Positions 24,656 through 32,569 of a DNA stretch of 39,483 nt are shown piece by piece; within the stretch, counting starts at the first letter, position 1, and each line of letters begins with the position of its first letter. A program made the position numbers and the translations under genes. The notes under the pieces are model-generated. The model did no database searches. It saw only the letters and a list, made by a program, of their open reading frames with translations, and was not told the origin of the DNA. The DNA comes from Deltaproteobacteria bacterium (GTDB taxonomy: Bacteria > Bdellovibrionota > FAC87 > UBA2466): NCBI GenBank assembly GCA_900299195.1, contig OMIX01000095.1:1-39483 (forward strand). Reading direction: 5' to 3'.

Positions 24656-24991
24656 TCAGTAAGCCCCTTTTTGTTTCAATGCGTTGTGCATTTGTACACA
24701 GTGAACCAAGGCCATACCAGCTTCCATAGCAGCTGCCACATGAACCGCCTCAGTCATTTGCTCGGGATTGGCTCCAGTTTCGAGGCATTGGGTCGTATAA
24801 GCGTCAATACAGTAGGGACACTGCTTGGCATGAGCCACTGCCAAAGCAATTAAGGCCTTTTCTCTCTTGGTCAATGCCCCTTCAGTTCCCGTGGCTTCAG
24901 TGTAATAAGCGAAGAATTTTTCCATTAATTTTGAAGCAAATCGCCCCACCTCGCCAAACCGTGAAAGATCTTTCGATTCATAATAATTCAT
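24656..24991 (-). CDS. AhpD-like CMD protein associated with arsenosugar biosynthesis
   Basis: 111 aa, a single carboxymuconolactone-decarboxylase fold related to AhpD. The redox pair Cys58-x2-Cys61 is in KQCPYCIDAY, with His84 downstream as in AhpD-type peroxidases. It is divergently paired with arsS across 59 bases. Small CMD proteins of this kind are typically encoded next to arsS and annotated as arsenosugar-associated peroxidase-like; their exact reaction is not established. Some relatives are selenoproteins, whereas this one uses Cys at the active pair. It is the first gene of the operon that continues with the membrane Fe-S protein and the flavin reductase. Confidence 0.87.
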   Translation of the reverse strand: MNYYESKDLSRFGEVGRFASKLMEKFFAYYTEATGTEGALTKREKALIALAVAHAKQCPYCIDAYTTQCLETGANPEQMTEAVHVAAAMEAGMALVHCVQMHNALKQKGAY

Positions 24992-25050
24992 AACGCCTCT
25001 TTTTCTCTTGTCTTGATGTTTTCAATTTAGTTTAGGTTTATACTTTACCT

Positions 25051-26052
25051 ATGACTTCTCTATATTCTACACAAACAACGAATGCCTTTTCTAAAAAAAT
25101 GGATACTGAGGGAATAAATCTAGTTCCTACTAGTATTGAAACTCTTCAGGTCAATATCACAAAGCTTTGTAACCAAGCCTGTCGACATTGCCATGTAGAC
25201 TCTTCTCCCTCTCGTACGGAACAAATGTCTAAATTAACAGTGGATCAGTGCCTCAGAGTTTTGGAAACTCATCCCTCCATTAAAAATTTAGATATTACCG
25301 GCGGAGCTCCCGAATTAAATCCCCATTTTGATTACATGGTTCAATCAGCAAGGGCCCTCGGCAAAAATGTCATGGTTCGTCATAATTTGACAGTCACTTT
25401 TGATGGAAATCCGCAAACCAAGGAGAGTAAAGAATATCTTCCAGATTTTTTTGCAAAACACCAAGTAGAGATCATATCTTCTCTTCCGTATTACCAAGAA
25501 TTTTTCACAGATAAACAAAGAGGCCGCGGCGTTTTCAATAAAAGTATCGAAGGATTAAAAAGACTCAATGCCTTGGGATATGGAAAGGAAGGTTCGGGAA
25601 AAGTTCTAAATCTAGTTTACAATCCAGTGGGCCCCTTCTTACCAGCAAGCCAAACCACCCTCGAAGCGGATTATAAAAAGGAACTTCATAGTAAGTTTGG
25701 AATCTCTTTCAATCATCTCTTTGCAATCACTAATATGCCTATTCACCGATTTAAAGAAGATCTGGAAAGAGCTGGCTCTCTAGACGAGTACATGACTAAA
25801 CTCATCAATGCATTCAATCCAACTGCGGCCCAAGGAATCATGTGCCGTTCTTTGATTAGTGTGGCCTATGACGGCCGCTTATTTGATTGTGACTTTAATC
25901 AAATGTTAGAGCTTCCATTAACCGAAAACAACCACAACACCATCTTCAAGTTTGATCTCCGTAAGCTTCTTGAGCGAAAAATAGCCTTCGATAATCATTG
26001 TTTTGGTTGTACCGCAGGAGCGGGTAGCAGTTGTGGAGGAAACACAGCTTAA
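25051..26052 (+). CDS. arsS: Arsenosugar biosynthesis radical SAM protein ArsS
   Basis: Radical SAM enzyme, 333 aa, that in the known pathway transfers a 5'-deoxyadenosyl group to dimethylarsinous acid to build arsenosugars. The cluster motif C40-x3-C44-x2-C47 (LCNQACRHCH) and the SAM-site GGAPELNP are clear. The C-terminal DUF3641 region carries MCRSLISVAYDGRLFDCDFNQ and the ending HCFGCTAGAGSSCGG (Cys317, Cys320, Cys328), diagnostic of this family. No Shine-Dalgarno precedes the ATG, and a TATACT box ends six bases before it, so the message may be leaderless. The methylase ArsM that makes the substrate is not in this window. A Cys-rich exported protein gene follows 12 bases after its stop. 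Confidence 0.92.
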   Translation: MTSLYSTQTTNAFSKKMDTEGINLVPTSIETLQVNITKLCNQACRHCHVDSSPSRTEQMSKLTVDQCLRVLETHPSIKNLDITGGAPELNPHFDYMVQSARALGKNVMVRHNLTVTFDGNPQTKESKEYLPDFFAKHQVEIISSLPYYQEFFTDKQRGRGVFNKSIEGLKRLNALGYGKEGSGKVLNLVYNPVGPFLPASQTTLEADYKKELHSKFGISFNHLFAITNMPIHRFKEDLERAGSLDEYMTKLINAFNPTAAQGIMCRSLISVAYDGRLFDCDFNQMLELPLTENNHNTIFKFDLRKLLERKIAFDNHCFGCTAGAGSSCGGNTA

Positions 26053-26064
26053 ACCGAGTTCACT

Positions 26065-26388
26065 ATGAAATTTTTGATTAAACTTTGGGTCGTAAGTTTG
26101 TTTTTGTTGAATTCTGTTCCTTCGTGGGCAGCGGGTTGTAAATGCCTTTGCAGCTTATTCTACACCCGAGGTGGAGAGAAAAAATTATGCTCCGATGTCT
26201 ACACAACTCGAACCAAATGTGAAAACTGGTATCACGATATTTTCAACATATCCAACGCGCAAGATTGCCGCAAATTAGGGGAAAGTATTAATGAGTGCAA
26301 AGGAAACTTCAAAGAAAACACAAGAAATGCCGATTGGACACTCATTGAAGGTGGAAGATTCCACAGTTGTCGACTGATAGAGAAGTAA
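26065..26388 (+). CDS. Small exported Cys-rich protein downstream of arsS
   Basis: 107 aa, no family recognised. A signal peptide is evident (MKFLIKLWVVSLFLLNSVPSWA, cut near AAG). The mature part has eight cysteines (GCKCLCS, LCSD, KCEN, DCRK, ECKG, SCRL), enough for four disulfides. It starts 12 bases after arsS and is probably on the same transcript. It ends exactly where the convergent glycosyltransferase gene ends. The GCKCLC cluster at the mature N-terminus could bind metal or metalloid, which would suit the locus, but that is speculation. Confidence 0.7.
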   Translation: MKFLIKLWVVSLFLLNSVPSWAAGCKCLCSLFYTRGGEKKLCSDVYTTRTKCENWYHDIFNISNAQDCRKLGESINECKGNFKENTRNADWTLIEGGRFHSCRLIEK

Positions 26389-28113
26389 TCACGAAATCAC
26401 TTTTATTTTAAACTTACAGCCCCAATCCTCTTGATAAGGGATGCTTAAAAACTTCTTGTTGCCGGGAAAAACAACCGACCATTGGTCAGATTCCAAAACG
26501 ACACTCTTAGCATTTTTGGGCAGATTCACCACAAGAGAGGTAATAGCTTCACAGTTATCAATTTCCTGTCGAAATTTGGACACTTTTTTCTTGGGATCAA
26601 TGTGATCCAATACTGCGAGATGCTTCTCGGGTCTAAACACATATTGATCAACGCTCTCGGTCCGATAAAGCTTAAATTCCTTGACCCCGTCCAACCAAAC
26701 AATGGGAAATAAGTTAAAAACCTCAACAGGAATTTTTGAGCTTTCAGAATCAAAACGAAAAACTGAAGGCAAAAAGGTTTGTCCATCAGGATTATTTTGC
26801 CCAATCTTCCCGAAGGTTTCTGAAAGCCCCACTTTTCTTTCAGAGTAAGTAGCAATTTCAAATCTTCCCTGTTTTGCATCCCAAAAAACAATATCTTTTG
26901 GAGAGGTGTTTTCTTTCATTAAATAGACTTTTCTCAATTCGGGCCGGTAGTCATGAACTATCGGGGAATAATAAACTTTTAATGAAAAAGCCTTGTAGAT
27001 GGCCATTAGAACCATTACGGCACAAAGAAGTTTTGCATGGAGTTTGGGGCTCTGACACAAATAATCCACTCCCATCGCAACCAACCAAAACAAATAAGGC
27101 ATAGTGGCTATCAGGTAATAGTCGTGAAATGTTTGAACCTGAAAGAAAACTAGCGTGTGAAGAATGAATACCGTTGAAATCAAAAAACCCCAAACCTTAG
27201 ATTTTTTAAAAATCAAAAAGATTCCCAGAACAAACGGAAGAAATAGCCAATCAAAAAACAAGGATCGAATACTAAAATTCCAAATAATTTTTTCCCATCT
27301 CCAAAGTTCAAATCTTTGATACCACTTCCCTATAAGCCAGGGAGTGTCTGCCGGAGAATGCAAATGAACCGAACGGTGATAATTCCACAAAACGATCAAG
27401 CTCACCTGTAAAAGTAAAATCATCAACAACCCAAGTACTCGCTTAGGCTTCAAAATCTGCCCTTTAAACGACTCATAAAAAAGAACCCCAAAAGCGGCGA
27501 CAGTAGGGAAAAACCAAATATTAATTTTGGCTAACCCCGCAATAAGCCCCCCAGCTCCGAAAAAAATCCAATTTTTCCATTCGACTTGACCACATCTAAT
27601 TCGATGCAGACCATAAACAGAGGCCAAAGTTGCACTCAAAGCAAAATAGTCAATCAAGCAAACTCTAGAAAATACAACGCCAAATGGACTAATCAAATAC
27701 AGAAATAAAAACCAGTTCGCCACTCGCTTTCCAAAAAAATCCCGAGCCAAGAAAAAAGCAAATACCGCGCTCAACAGAAAAGAAGCCAAGGTGACCAACC
27801 TAGAGGTCATTTCAAGACCTCCACCCAATAGCATAAGTCGACTCACCACCCACTGATAAACGGGAAACTCGTAAACATTATTCCAAAGAATTCCATTCAA
27901 AGGAGAACGATAATCCCAAACCGATCCTGTACCTTGAAACAATTGCATCACAGTCAAAGCCGTTTGAGTTTGTCTCCAGGGGTGCGGCTCCAACAGAGCA
28001 TTTTCTAGAAAATATCCTCTAGCCCATATGGCTAGGGGTGCATAAAACAAAAATATCACCCAGAAAACGAGAAGTTCTCTAATGTTTTGATTCAGTTTTT
28101 TAAAAAATCCCAT
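26389..28113 (-). CDS. Membrane glycosyltransferase, GT39/ArnT-like
   Basis: 574 aa polytopic inner-membrane protein of the GT-C fold. After a first membrane helix (about 13-31) the first periplasmic loop has NALLEPHPWRQTQTAL, the motif of dolichyl/undecaprenyl-phosphate-sugar dependent transferases, with Glu42 as the likely catalytic acid. Roughly ten further hydrophobic helices follow, then a soluble periplasmic C-terminal domain of about 180 residues. It should use a polyprenyl-phosphate sugar as donor; the acceptor (lipid A, protein or glycan) is unknown. Its 3' end abuts the Cys-rich gene with no spacer and no terminator, and it is divergent from the LysM gene. Confidence 0.8.
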   Translation of the reverse strand: MGFFKKLNQNIRELLVFWVIFLFYAPLAIWARGYFLENALLEPHPWRQTQTALTVMQLFQGTGSVWDYRSPLNGILWNNVYEFPVYQWVVSRLMLLGGGLEMTSRLVTLASFLLSAVFAFFLARDFFGKRVANWFLFLYLISPFGVVFSRVCLIDYFALSATLASVYGLHRIRCGQVEWKNWIFFGAGGLIAGLAKINIWFFPTVAAFGVLFYESFKGQILKPKRVLGLLMILLLQVSLIVLWNYHRSVHLHSPADTPWLIGKWYQRFELWRWEKIIWNFSIRSLFFDWLFLPFVLGIFLIFKKSKVWGFLISTVFILHTLVFFQVQTFHDYYLIATMPYLFWLVAMGVDYLCQSPKLHAKLLCAVMVLMAIYKAFSLKVYYSPIVHDYRPELRKVYLMKENTSPKDIVFWDAKQGRFEIATYSERKVGLSETFGKIGQNNPDGQTFLPSVFRFDSESSKIPVEVFNLFPIVWLDGVKEFKLYRTESVDQYVFRPEKHLAVLDHIDPKKKVSKFRQEIDNCEAITSLVVNLPKNAKSVVLESDQWSVVFPGNKKFLSIPYQEDWGCKFKIKVIS

Positions 28114-28209
28114 ACAAGCCTTTATCGTAACAGGGGCTTAAAGCACGGTAAAGAAGAGCTAATCTCCTTAACGCAACCGGCTATAGAAAATGTTTTATTT
28201 TACCGAATA

Positions 28210-28230
28210 GACTAAGTAGGAGACTTAGTC
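28210..28230 (+). promoter_or_regulatory. Hairpin presenting the ribosome site of the LysM gene in its loop
   Basis: GACTAAGT (28210-28217) and ACTTAGTC (28223-28230) are perfect 8-base complements, and the 5-base loop between them is exactly AGGAG, the only Shine-Dalgarno for the ATG at 28234. This is either a translational control element or, at DNA level, a palindromic protein-binding site. Confidence 0.6.
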
Positions 28231-28233
28231 GCC

Positions 28234-29253
28234 ATGAGATTCAATAGAGATTATTTTATTCCATCTTTCACCACTATAGTTATTGGTGGCATGATTGCAT
28301 TCCTCTCTTGTTCCCATCAGTTTCGAAATGTCAGCAACGAGGAAGATAACGAAAGTGATAACCTCGGCGAAACCCTTGTTGAAGAATCTACTGAATCCCC
28401 ACTCCAAGACAGGGTTCAAAATGATGCTCCCGCTGCTCAGCAACAATCCGAGTCCATGGTTGAAAACAACGATGTAAGTCAAAACTCGGGCAATGTCCTA
28501 GCCATGGACAGTTCTGAATATGGGAGCCCGTCTGGAGCAGATGCCTCTCAAAGTTCACCCCCCCCAACACAATCTGGGCCTAGAACCTCAATAAATTCTA
28601 AACCAAGATTTAAACTTCCCACCATTCCTCAAAAAGCTTTCAAAGCAAAAGTCTCGCTACTTAATCGATTTTATTTTGTTAGACAGGGTGATACTCCCAG
28701 TAAAGCCTCTGAATTGATTTATGGTTCAACCTCAAATGAAAATAGACTCAAAAGCTGGAATCGTGGGCGCTGGTCGCCCGGCCGAGTCATCTTCTATACC
28801 TCACCCAAAAATCCAACCGACATTAAAATGAGGTCCTTATATTTTGAACAGCAAATCGGTGGAGAGCAATACACTATCAAGCGTGGAGATTGGCTATCAA
28901 AAATAGCTCATCGTCAGCTAGGAAATTATCGAAGCTGGACTGAAATTGCTATCATGAACAATATCAAATCCCTTGAGGATGTCAGAGTAGGTAAGAAAAT
29001 TTTGATATTACCTGTTGATTTGACTCAAAACAGTCTAGTCGCAACGGCCAATACTCCTACCTCAACACAACCCACTCTACCGATTGCCCCGCAAGTTCAA
29101 CCTCCGGTAAGCCCCGCCCAAGAACAAGTCAGAGCCCCTTTGAATATTACTCCAGAACCTTCCAAAGCATCCCCAGAAAGAATTCGCCCAAAAAGTTATT
29201 TTCAGACTATAATTGAAAGAATAACTAGATACTTTTCTAAATCAGAGCAGTAA
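28234..29253 (+). CDS. LysM domain envelope protein
   Basis: 339 aa exported protein. The N-terminal membrane segment (about 8-25) ends in FLSC (Cys26), a poor match to the lipobox, so it may be a lipoprotein or a membrane-anchored protein. Residues 30-125 are acidic, then Ser/Gln/Pro-rich linker. A degenerate LysM-like unit starts near 146 (FYFVRQGDTPSKASELIYG), and a clear LysM domain lies at about 212-265 (YTIKRGDWLSKIAHRQLG ending in ILILPVD), which binds peptidoglycan. A Pro/Thr-rich tail and a basic C-terminus close it. It is followed by the FkbM gene on the same strand. A cell-wall tethering role is inferred from LysM. Confidence 0.8.
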   Translation: MRFNRDYFIPSFTTIVIGGMIAFLSCSHQFRNVSNEEDNESDNLGETLVEESTESPLQDRVQNDAPAAQQQSESMVENNDVSQNSGNVLAMDSSEYGSPSGADASQSSPPPTQSGPRTSINSKPRFKLPTIPQKAFKAKVSLLNRFYFVRQGDTPSKASELIYGSTSNENRLKSWNRGRWSPGRVIFYTSPKNPTDIKMRSLYFEQQIGGEQYTIKRGDWLSKIAHRQLGNYRSWTEIAIMNNIKSLEDVRVGKKILILPVDLTQNSLVATANTPTSTQPTLPIAPQVQPPVSPAQEQVRAPLNITPEPSKASPERIRPKSYFQTIIERITRYFSKSEQ

Positions 29254-29313
29254 TTTCATCTCACCATGTCCATTTATGATTTTATAAAAAGCCTACTTCC
29301 CAAGGGAACCTCC

Positions 29314-29928
29314 ATGTCGATTTATGATCTTATCAAGTCTATCAATCCAAGCCTGCTCATTGAGATTGGATCAAATGTGGGTTCAGACACAGAGCGATTT
29401 AAAAGCTTAGCCCCAAACGCGAAGATCATTGGCTTTGAACCGGACCCTAGAAATCTTGCTGTTTTAAAAAGCCGTGGGATTTCAAAATTCGCCACTATAG
29501 AACCTTATGCGATATCCAATGTAACCGGGAAACAAACGTTTTACTTATCAAGCGGGGAATATTCAGGCGTAAAAGACTGGCCTAACTCCTCTTCGTTGAA
29601 AAAACCCACAGAACATCTCAATGTTTGGCCCTCTATTACTTTTGACCAAAAGATTGAAGTGGATGCCTTACGTCTTGACGACTACCCCGGAATACAAAAT
29701 CAAACGATCGATTTTATTTGGATGGATGTCCAAGGAGCGGAAGAATTGGTTTTTTCTGGAGCTTCAAAAACTCTCAAAAGAACCAAATGGATTTACACTG
29801 AGTTTTCCAACCGTCCCCTCTATGAAAACCAAAAATCTCTAGATCAACTCATGGATCTCCTTGGTAAGTCATGGTTGATTCACACCATTTATGAAAGCGA
29901 TGTCTTATTAAAAAACATTACTTTCTGA
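29314..29928 (+). CDS. FkbM family methyltransferase
   Basis: SAM-dependent O-methyltransferase, 204 aa. The SAM site LLIEIGSNVGSDTERF (residues 14-29) and IGFEPDPRN give the class I fold; DFIWMDVQGAEELVFSGA is the FkbM hallmark. The start at 29314 has AAGGGA six bases upstream. An in-frame ATG 16 codons earlier (29266) has no ribosome site but encodes a near copy of the same N-terminus (MSIYDFIKS versus MSIYDLIKS), so the start region seems to have been duplicated. FkbM enzymes methylate sugars in glycans and natural products. Neighbours are a LysM protein and a radical SAM protein, all on one strand, which suggests a small surface-modification set. Confidence 0.85.
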   Translation: MSIYDLIKSINPSLLIEIGSNVGSDTERFKSLAPNAKIIGFEPDPRNLAVLKSRGISKFATIEPYAISNVTGKQTFYLSSGEYSGVKDWPNSSSLKKPTEHLNVWPSITFDQKIEVDALRLDDYPGIQNQTIDFIWMDVQGAEELVFSGASKTLKRTKWIYTEFSNRPLYENQKSLDQLMDLLGKSWLIHTIYESDVLLKNITF

Positions 29929-30123
29929 CTTATCAAAATTAGTTTTTGACCTAGAAAATAGATCGGCATGAGGAAAAAAGCAGAGGTGGTTGCCCTTTGA
30001 TTTTCAAAAATCTCAATGTTAGAGTAAATTAATCTGTTGGTCTTGTGCAGCGCAATTAATTTTATAGTCTCCGAAATCATTTTTACTTAAAAAACCGTTT
30101 TTTAAAACACATTGGGAGCTAAT

Positions 30124-31215
30124 GTGTCTGTTCTACTAGCTAATAAACTGAAACGTATTGCCTTAAATAAAATTGAAGCCTGGTATGGATCGATTCGCTA
30201 TGATTTGGAGGCGACTCTTAATTCTATGGCTAAACGGCCTTTTGAACTCCATCTAGAACTCACTAACATCTGTAACGCAAATTGTATTTTTTGCCCCTAT
30301 CAATATTTGAAAGCCCCCAAAGAAGTAATGACAGATCCTGTTTTTTATAAAGCTGTTACGGAGTTTGGGGAGATCGCAGGGGGCTCGGTGGGGTTAACAC
30401 CCAGAGTGGGGGATGCCTTAATCGATCCCAATTTCCTGAGAAGAGTTCGATATCTAAGAGAACAACCGTTTATCGATCGGATTTTTCTTACAACCAATGG
30501 TATTTTACTAGATAAAGTTGGCATTCGAGAAATCCTGATGTCAGGTCTTTCAACGATCAACATTAGCACCTCTGGGTTCGATAAAGAGAGCTACGAAAGG
30601 ATTTATCGAACGAAACAGTACGATAAAATGAAAAATAATGTTTATGAATTATTGGAGCACAATGAGGCTTTGGGTCGTCCGGTCAACATTTGCCTTGGGC
30701 TAAGAGTGGATCGTCCGGCTTCTGAAGTGGTGAAAGATGCTGACTTCCAACCGATTTTTAAATTTAATCCCGACATCGATATTACCCTCGCCTTTTCCTC
30801 AGGGGGAAATAAAATTAAACGGAAGGATCTTAGTGGAAATATGAAACTCCGATCACCCAGGCTCCCTAAAGAAACTTGTGCAAATCTCTACAATGGAGCG
30901 GTGATATTTCCTTCTGGAAAAGTGGGAGGCTGTGCCTGTTTAACTGCTATCGACTCGGAAGATTTGGTTATCGGCGATATTTTAAGTGATAAACTCATCG
31001 ACATCTGGGTGGGTAAAAAGATGAAAGAGATCAGGGAACAATTCGAAAAACCAGAAAAGCTAAATCCCACTTGCCTTGCCTGTGATGTGGGGCAACCCTT
31101 AGATATCTACCGAAAGAAGGAAGGAAGAATCAGAGCCGAATTAAACGAACAGCGAAGCCAAGGCACAGTAGTTAAACGGACCGATCGCTCGCGAGGTATT
31201 TTTGCAGGTGGCTAA
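30124..31215 (+). CDS. Radical SAM protein with SPASM-like C-terminus
   Basis: 363 aa from the GTG at 30124, chosen because GGGAG ends five bases upstream; a TTG four codons earlier overlaps that site. The cluster motif is C50-x3-C54-x2-C57 (NICNANCIFCPY). The C-terminal region has additional cysteines (ETCANLYNGA, GGCACLT, TCLACD) that fit a SPASM/twitch auxiliary cluster with GNAVIFPSGKV-like spacing. The tail after residue 335 is basic. Relatives occur in glycan and modified-peptide clusters; the substrate is unknown. No small precursor peptide gene is visible beside it. The 195-base gap before it (29929-30123) is AT-rich and holds nothing clear. Confidence 0.82.
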   Translation: MSVLLANKLKRIALNKIEAWYGSIRYDLEATLNSMAKRPFELHLELTNICNANCIFCPYQYLKAPKEVMTDPVFYKAVTEFGEIAGGSVGLTPRVGDALIDPNFLRRVRYLREQPFIDRIFLTTNGILLDKVGIREILMSGLSTINISTSGFDKESYERIYRTKQYDKMKNNVYELLEHNEALGRPVNICLGLRVDRPASEVVKDADFQPIFKFNPDIDITLAFSSGGNKIKRKDLSGNMKLRSPRLPKETCANLYNGAVIFPSGKVGGCACLTAIDSEDLVIGDILSDKLIDIWVGKKMKEIREQFEKPEKLNPTCLACDVGQPLDIYRKKEGRIRAELNEQRSQGTVVKRTDRSRGIFAGG

Positions 31216-31308
31216 ATGCCTGTGCCTAATTACTTTTTATCGATTACCCACTACGAAACGAGAAGAGCCTAAATTGGGCCCCCGGAAAGAATAACAATTA
31301 CTTTTTAT

Positions 31309-31392
31309 TGGTGCCGCAGGAGGGACTTGAACCCCCACGCCCAAGGGCACTGGCTTCTAAGACCAGCGTGTCTGCCATTTCACCACTGCGGC
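31309..31392 (-). tRNA. tRNA-Leu (anticodon UAG)
   Basis: 84 bases on the minus strand with encoded CCA. Acceptor arms GCCGCAG and CTGCGGC pair perfectly, followed by discriminator A. The anticodon loop CTTAGAA gives UAG, reading CUN codons. A long variable arm is present as required for tRNA-Leu, and the T loop reads GGTTCAAGTCC. Its promoter lies just upstream. Confidence 0.96.
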
Positions 31393-31404
31393 ACAGAGCC
31401 CTAC

Positions 31405-31433
31405 TTTATAATGTTAGGCCCCCTAAAACGCAA
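31405..31433 (-). promoter_or_regulatory. Promoter of tRNA-Leu
   Basis: On the minus strand TTGCGT, 17 bases, TATAAA, ending 12 bases before the tRNA 5' end. It lies in the 42-base gap after the upstream small-protein gene. Confidence 0.7.
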
Positions 31434-31434
31434 A

Positions 31435-31776
31435 CTAATCTTCTGGGTTTTCCTTAACATATTCATAAAACTGGGGAACAGTTTCACAAAGCCGACTTAC
31501 CGGAGGTTGGTTGTCATTAAGAACACAAACTTTGCCCTTATTAAGTGAAGTGACATACTCATACGTTTTGGATTGTTCACAAAACAAATTCATGTAAACC
31601 CTAGCGCACACAGGCTTTTCCATATTGGCCCGAAGCGGAGCTAAATAGACATAAGTATCAGGAAACTTCTCACAGACATCTAGGCCGTCTTTTTCAGCAT
31701 AATGTCGAACACAAATGGGATGAGCTGCCCAAACAGAAGCTGCGAACACAAATAAACCCACTAAAAACTTTGCCAT
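31435..31776 (-). CDS. Small exported Cys-containing protein
   Basis: 113 aa, no family recognised. The start at 31776 is chosen because GGGAGG lies about seven bases upstream and it begins a good signal peptide (MAKFLVGLFVFAASVWA, cut near AAH). A longer in-frame extension to 31887 would run into the nth gene and is not supported. The mature part has six cysteines (ICVRH, DVCEK, VCARV, FCEQ, VCVL, LCET), probably three disulfides, with Tyr-rich stretches. It is divergent from nth and just upstream of tRNA-Leu. It is similar in style to, but not an obvious homologue of, the Cys-rich protein after arsS. Confidence 0.7.
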   Translation of the reverse strand: MAKFLVGLFVFAASVWAAHPICVRHYAEKDGLDVCEKFPDTYVYLAPLRANMEKPVCARVYMNLFCEQSKTYEYVTSLNKGKVCVLNDNQPPVSRLCETVPQFYEYVKENPED

Positions 31777-31858
31777 TTTATTCCTCCCTAGAATCTGTTG
31801 TAGATAAGATTTGAATAGATTATTTTCCCCACCAATAAAAAGCAAGTGGAGTAGACAA

Positions 31859-32524
31859 TTGACCAAGAATCCCCCCCGCAAATCCAAGATTTCTCAAAAA
31901 GAAGCATTGGCTGTTTTCGATACATTGTGTGAACTCTACCCCAACCCCAAAACTGAACTTATTTACGATGGCCCTTTTCAACTCCTCATCGCAGTTATTC
32001 TTTCAGCTCAATGCACTGACGCCCAAGTGAATAAGGCCACCCCTGCTCTGTTTCAAACCTTTCCCTCTCCTGAAGCCCTCATGAAAGCTCAGCTCCAAAA
32101 AGTGGAAAAGTTAGTCCATTCTTGTGGCTTTTACCGGTCCAAGGCCAAAGCCATTATCAAAACCGCTACCGATATCGTTGAAAAATTTAATGGGAAGATC
32201 CCGAATACGCTCGAAGAACTCACCACTTTGGCTGGAGTAGGAAGAAAAACGGCAAGTGTCGTTCTAAATCAAGCTTTTGATATTCCAGCCATTGCCGTGG
32301 ACACCCACGTTTTGAGAGTCAGCCAACGATTAGGGTGGGCCCTTACCGATACTCCGGAAAAAGTAGAAATGGAGCTACGAGCTCTGTTGCCAGAAGAATT
32401 GTGGGGAGCCGTCAACGGAACTTTAATCCTCCATGGCCGAAAAATTTGTAAAGCACGCAAACCTCAATGCGAAGCCTGTCCTGTAAGAGACGATTGTCGA
32501 TTTTACCAAACTTCTCCTCGCTAA
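31859..32524 (+). CDS. nth: Endonuclease III
   Basis: Bifunctional DNA glycosylase/AP lyase for oxidised pyrimidines in base-excision repair. The start is taken as the TTG at 31859 (221 aa), with GGAG seven bases upstream; an earlier TTG at 31811 would add 16 residues without family counterpart. The helix-hairpin-helix LAGVGRKTA holds catalytic Lys130, followed by Asp148 in VDTHVLRVSQRLG. The C-terminal 4Fe-4S loop C-x6-C-x2-C-x5-C (CKARKPQCEACPVRDDC) is complete. recJ follows 45 bases later, so a small DNA-repair operon is likely. Confidence 0.95.
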   Translation: MTKNPPRKSKISQKEALAVFDTLCELYPNPKTELIYDGPFQLLIAVILSAQCTDAQVNKATPALFQTFPSPEALMKAQLQKVEKLVHSCGFYRSKAKAIIKTATDIVEKFNGKIPNTLEELTTLAGVGRKTASVVLNQAFDIPAIAVDTHVLRVSQRLGWALTDTPEKVEMELRALLPEELWGAVNGTLILHGRKICKARKPQCEACPVRDDCRFYQTSPR

Positions 32525-32569
32525 CGCACCGGGCATGACAGGTCAAATTTTAGTGATTAAGAGCATAAC

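Noticed and set aside
24656-26052. Selenocysteine in ArsS or the CMD protein, as in some relatives
   Set aside because: Both frames are intact with Cys at the relevant positions and no in-frame TGA.
31228-31308. 13-base direct repeat AATTACTTTTTAT at 31228 and 31296 beside the 3' end of tRNA-Leu, as an attachment site
   Set aside because: It does not copy the tRNA end, is AT-rich low complexity, and no integrase is nearby.
31777-31887. N-terminal extension of the small Cys protein upstream to 31887
   Set aside because: It would overlap nth, hides a perfect signal peptide, and lacks a ribosome site; the ATG at 31776 has GGGAGG.
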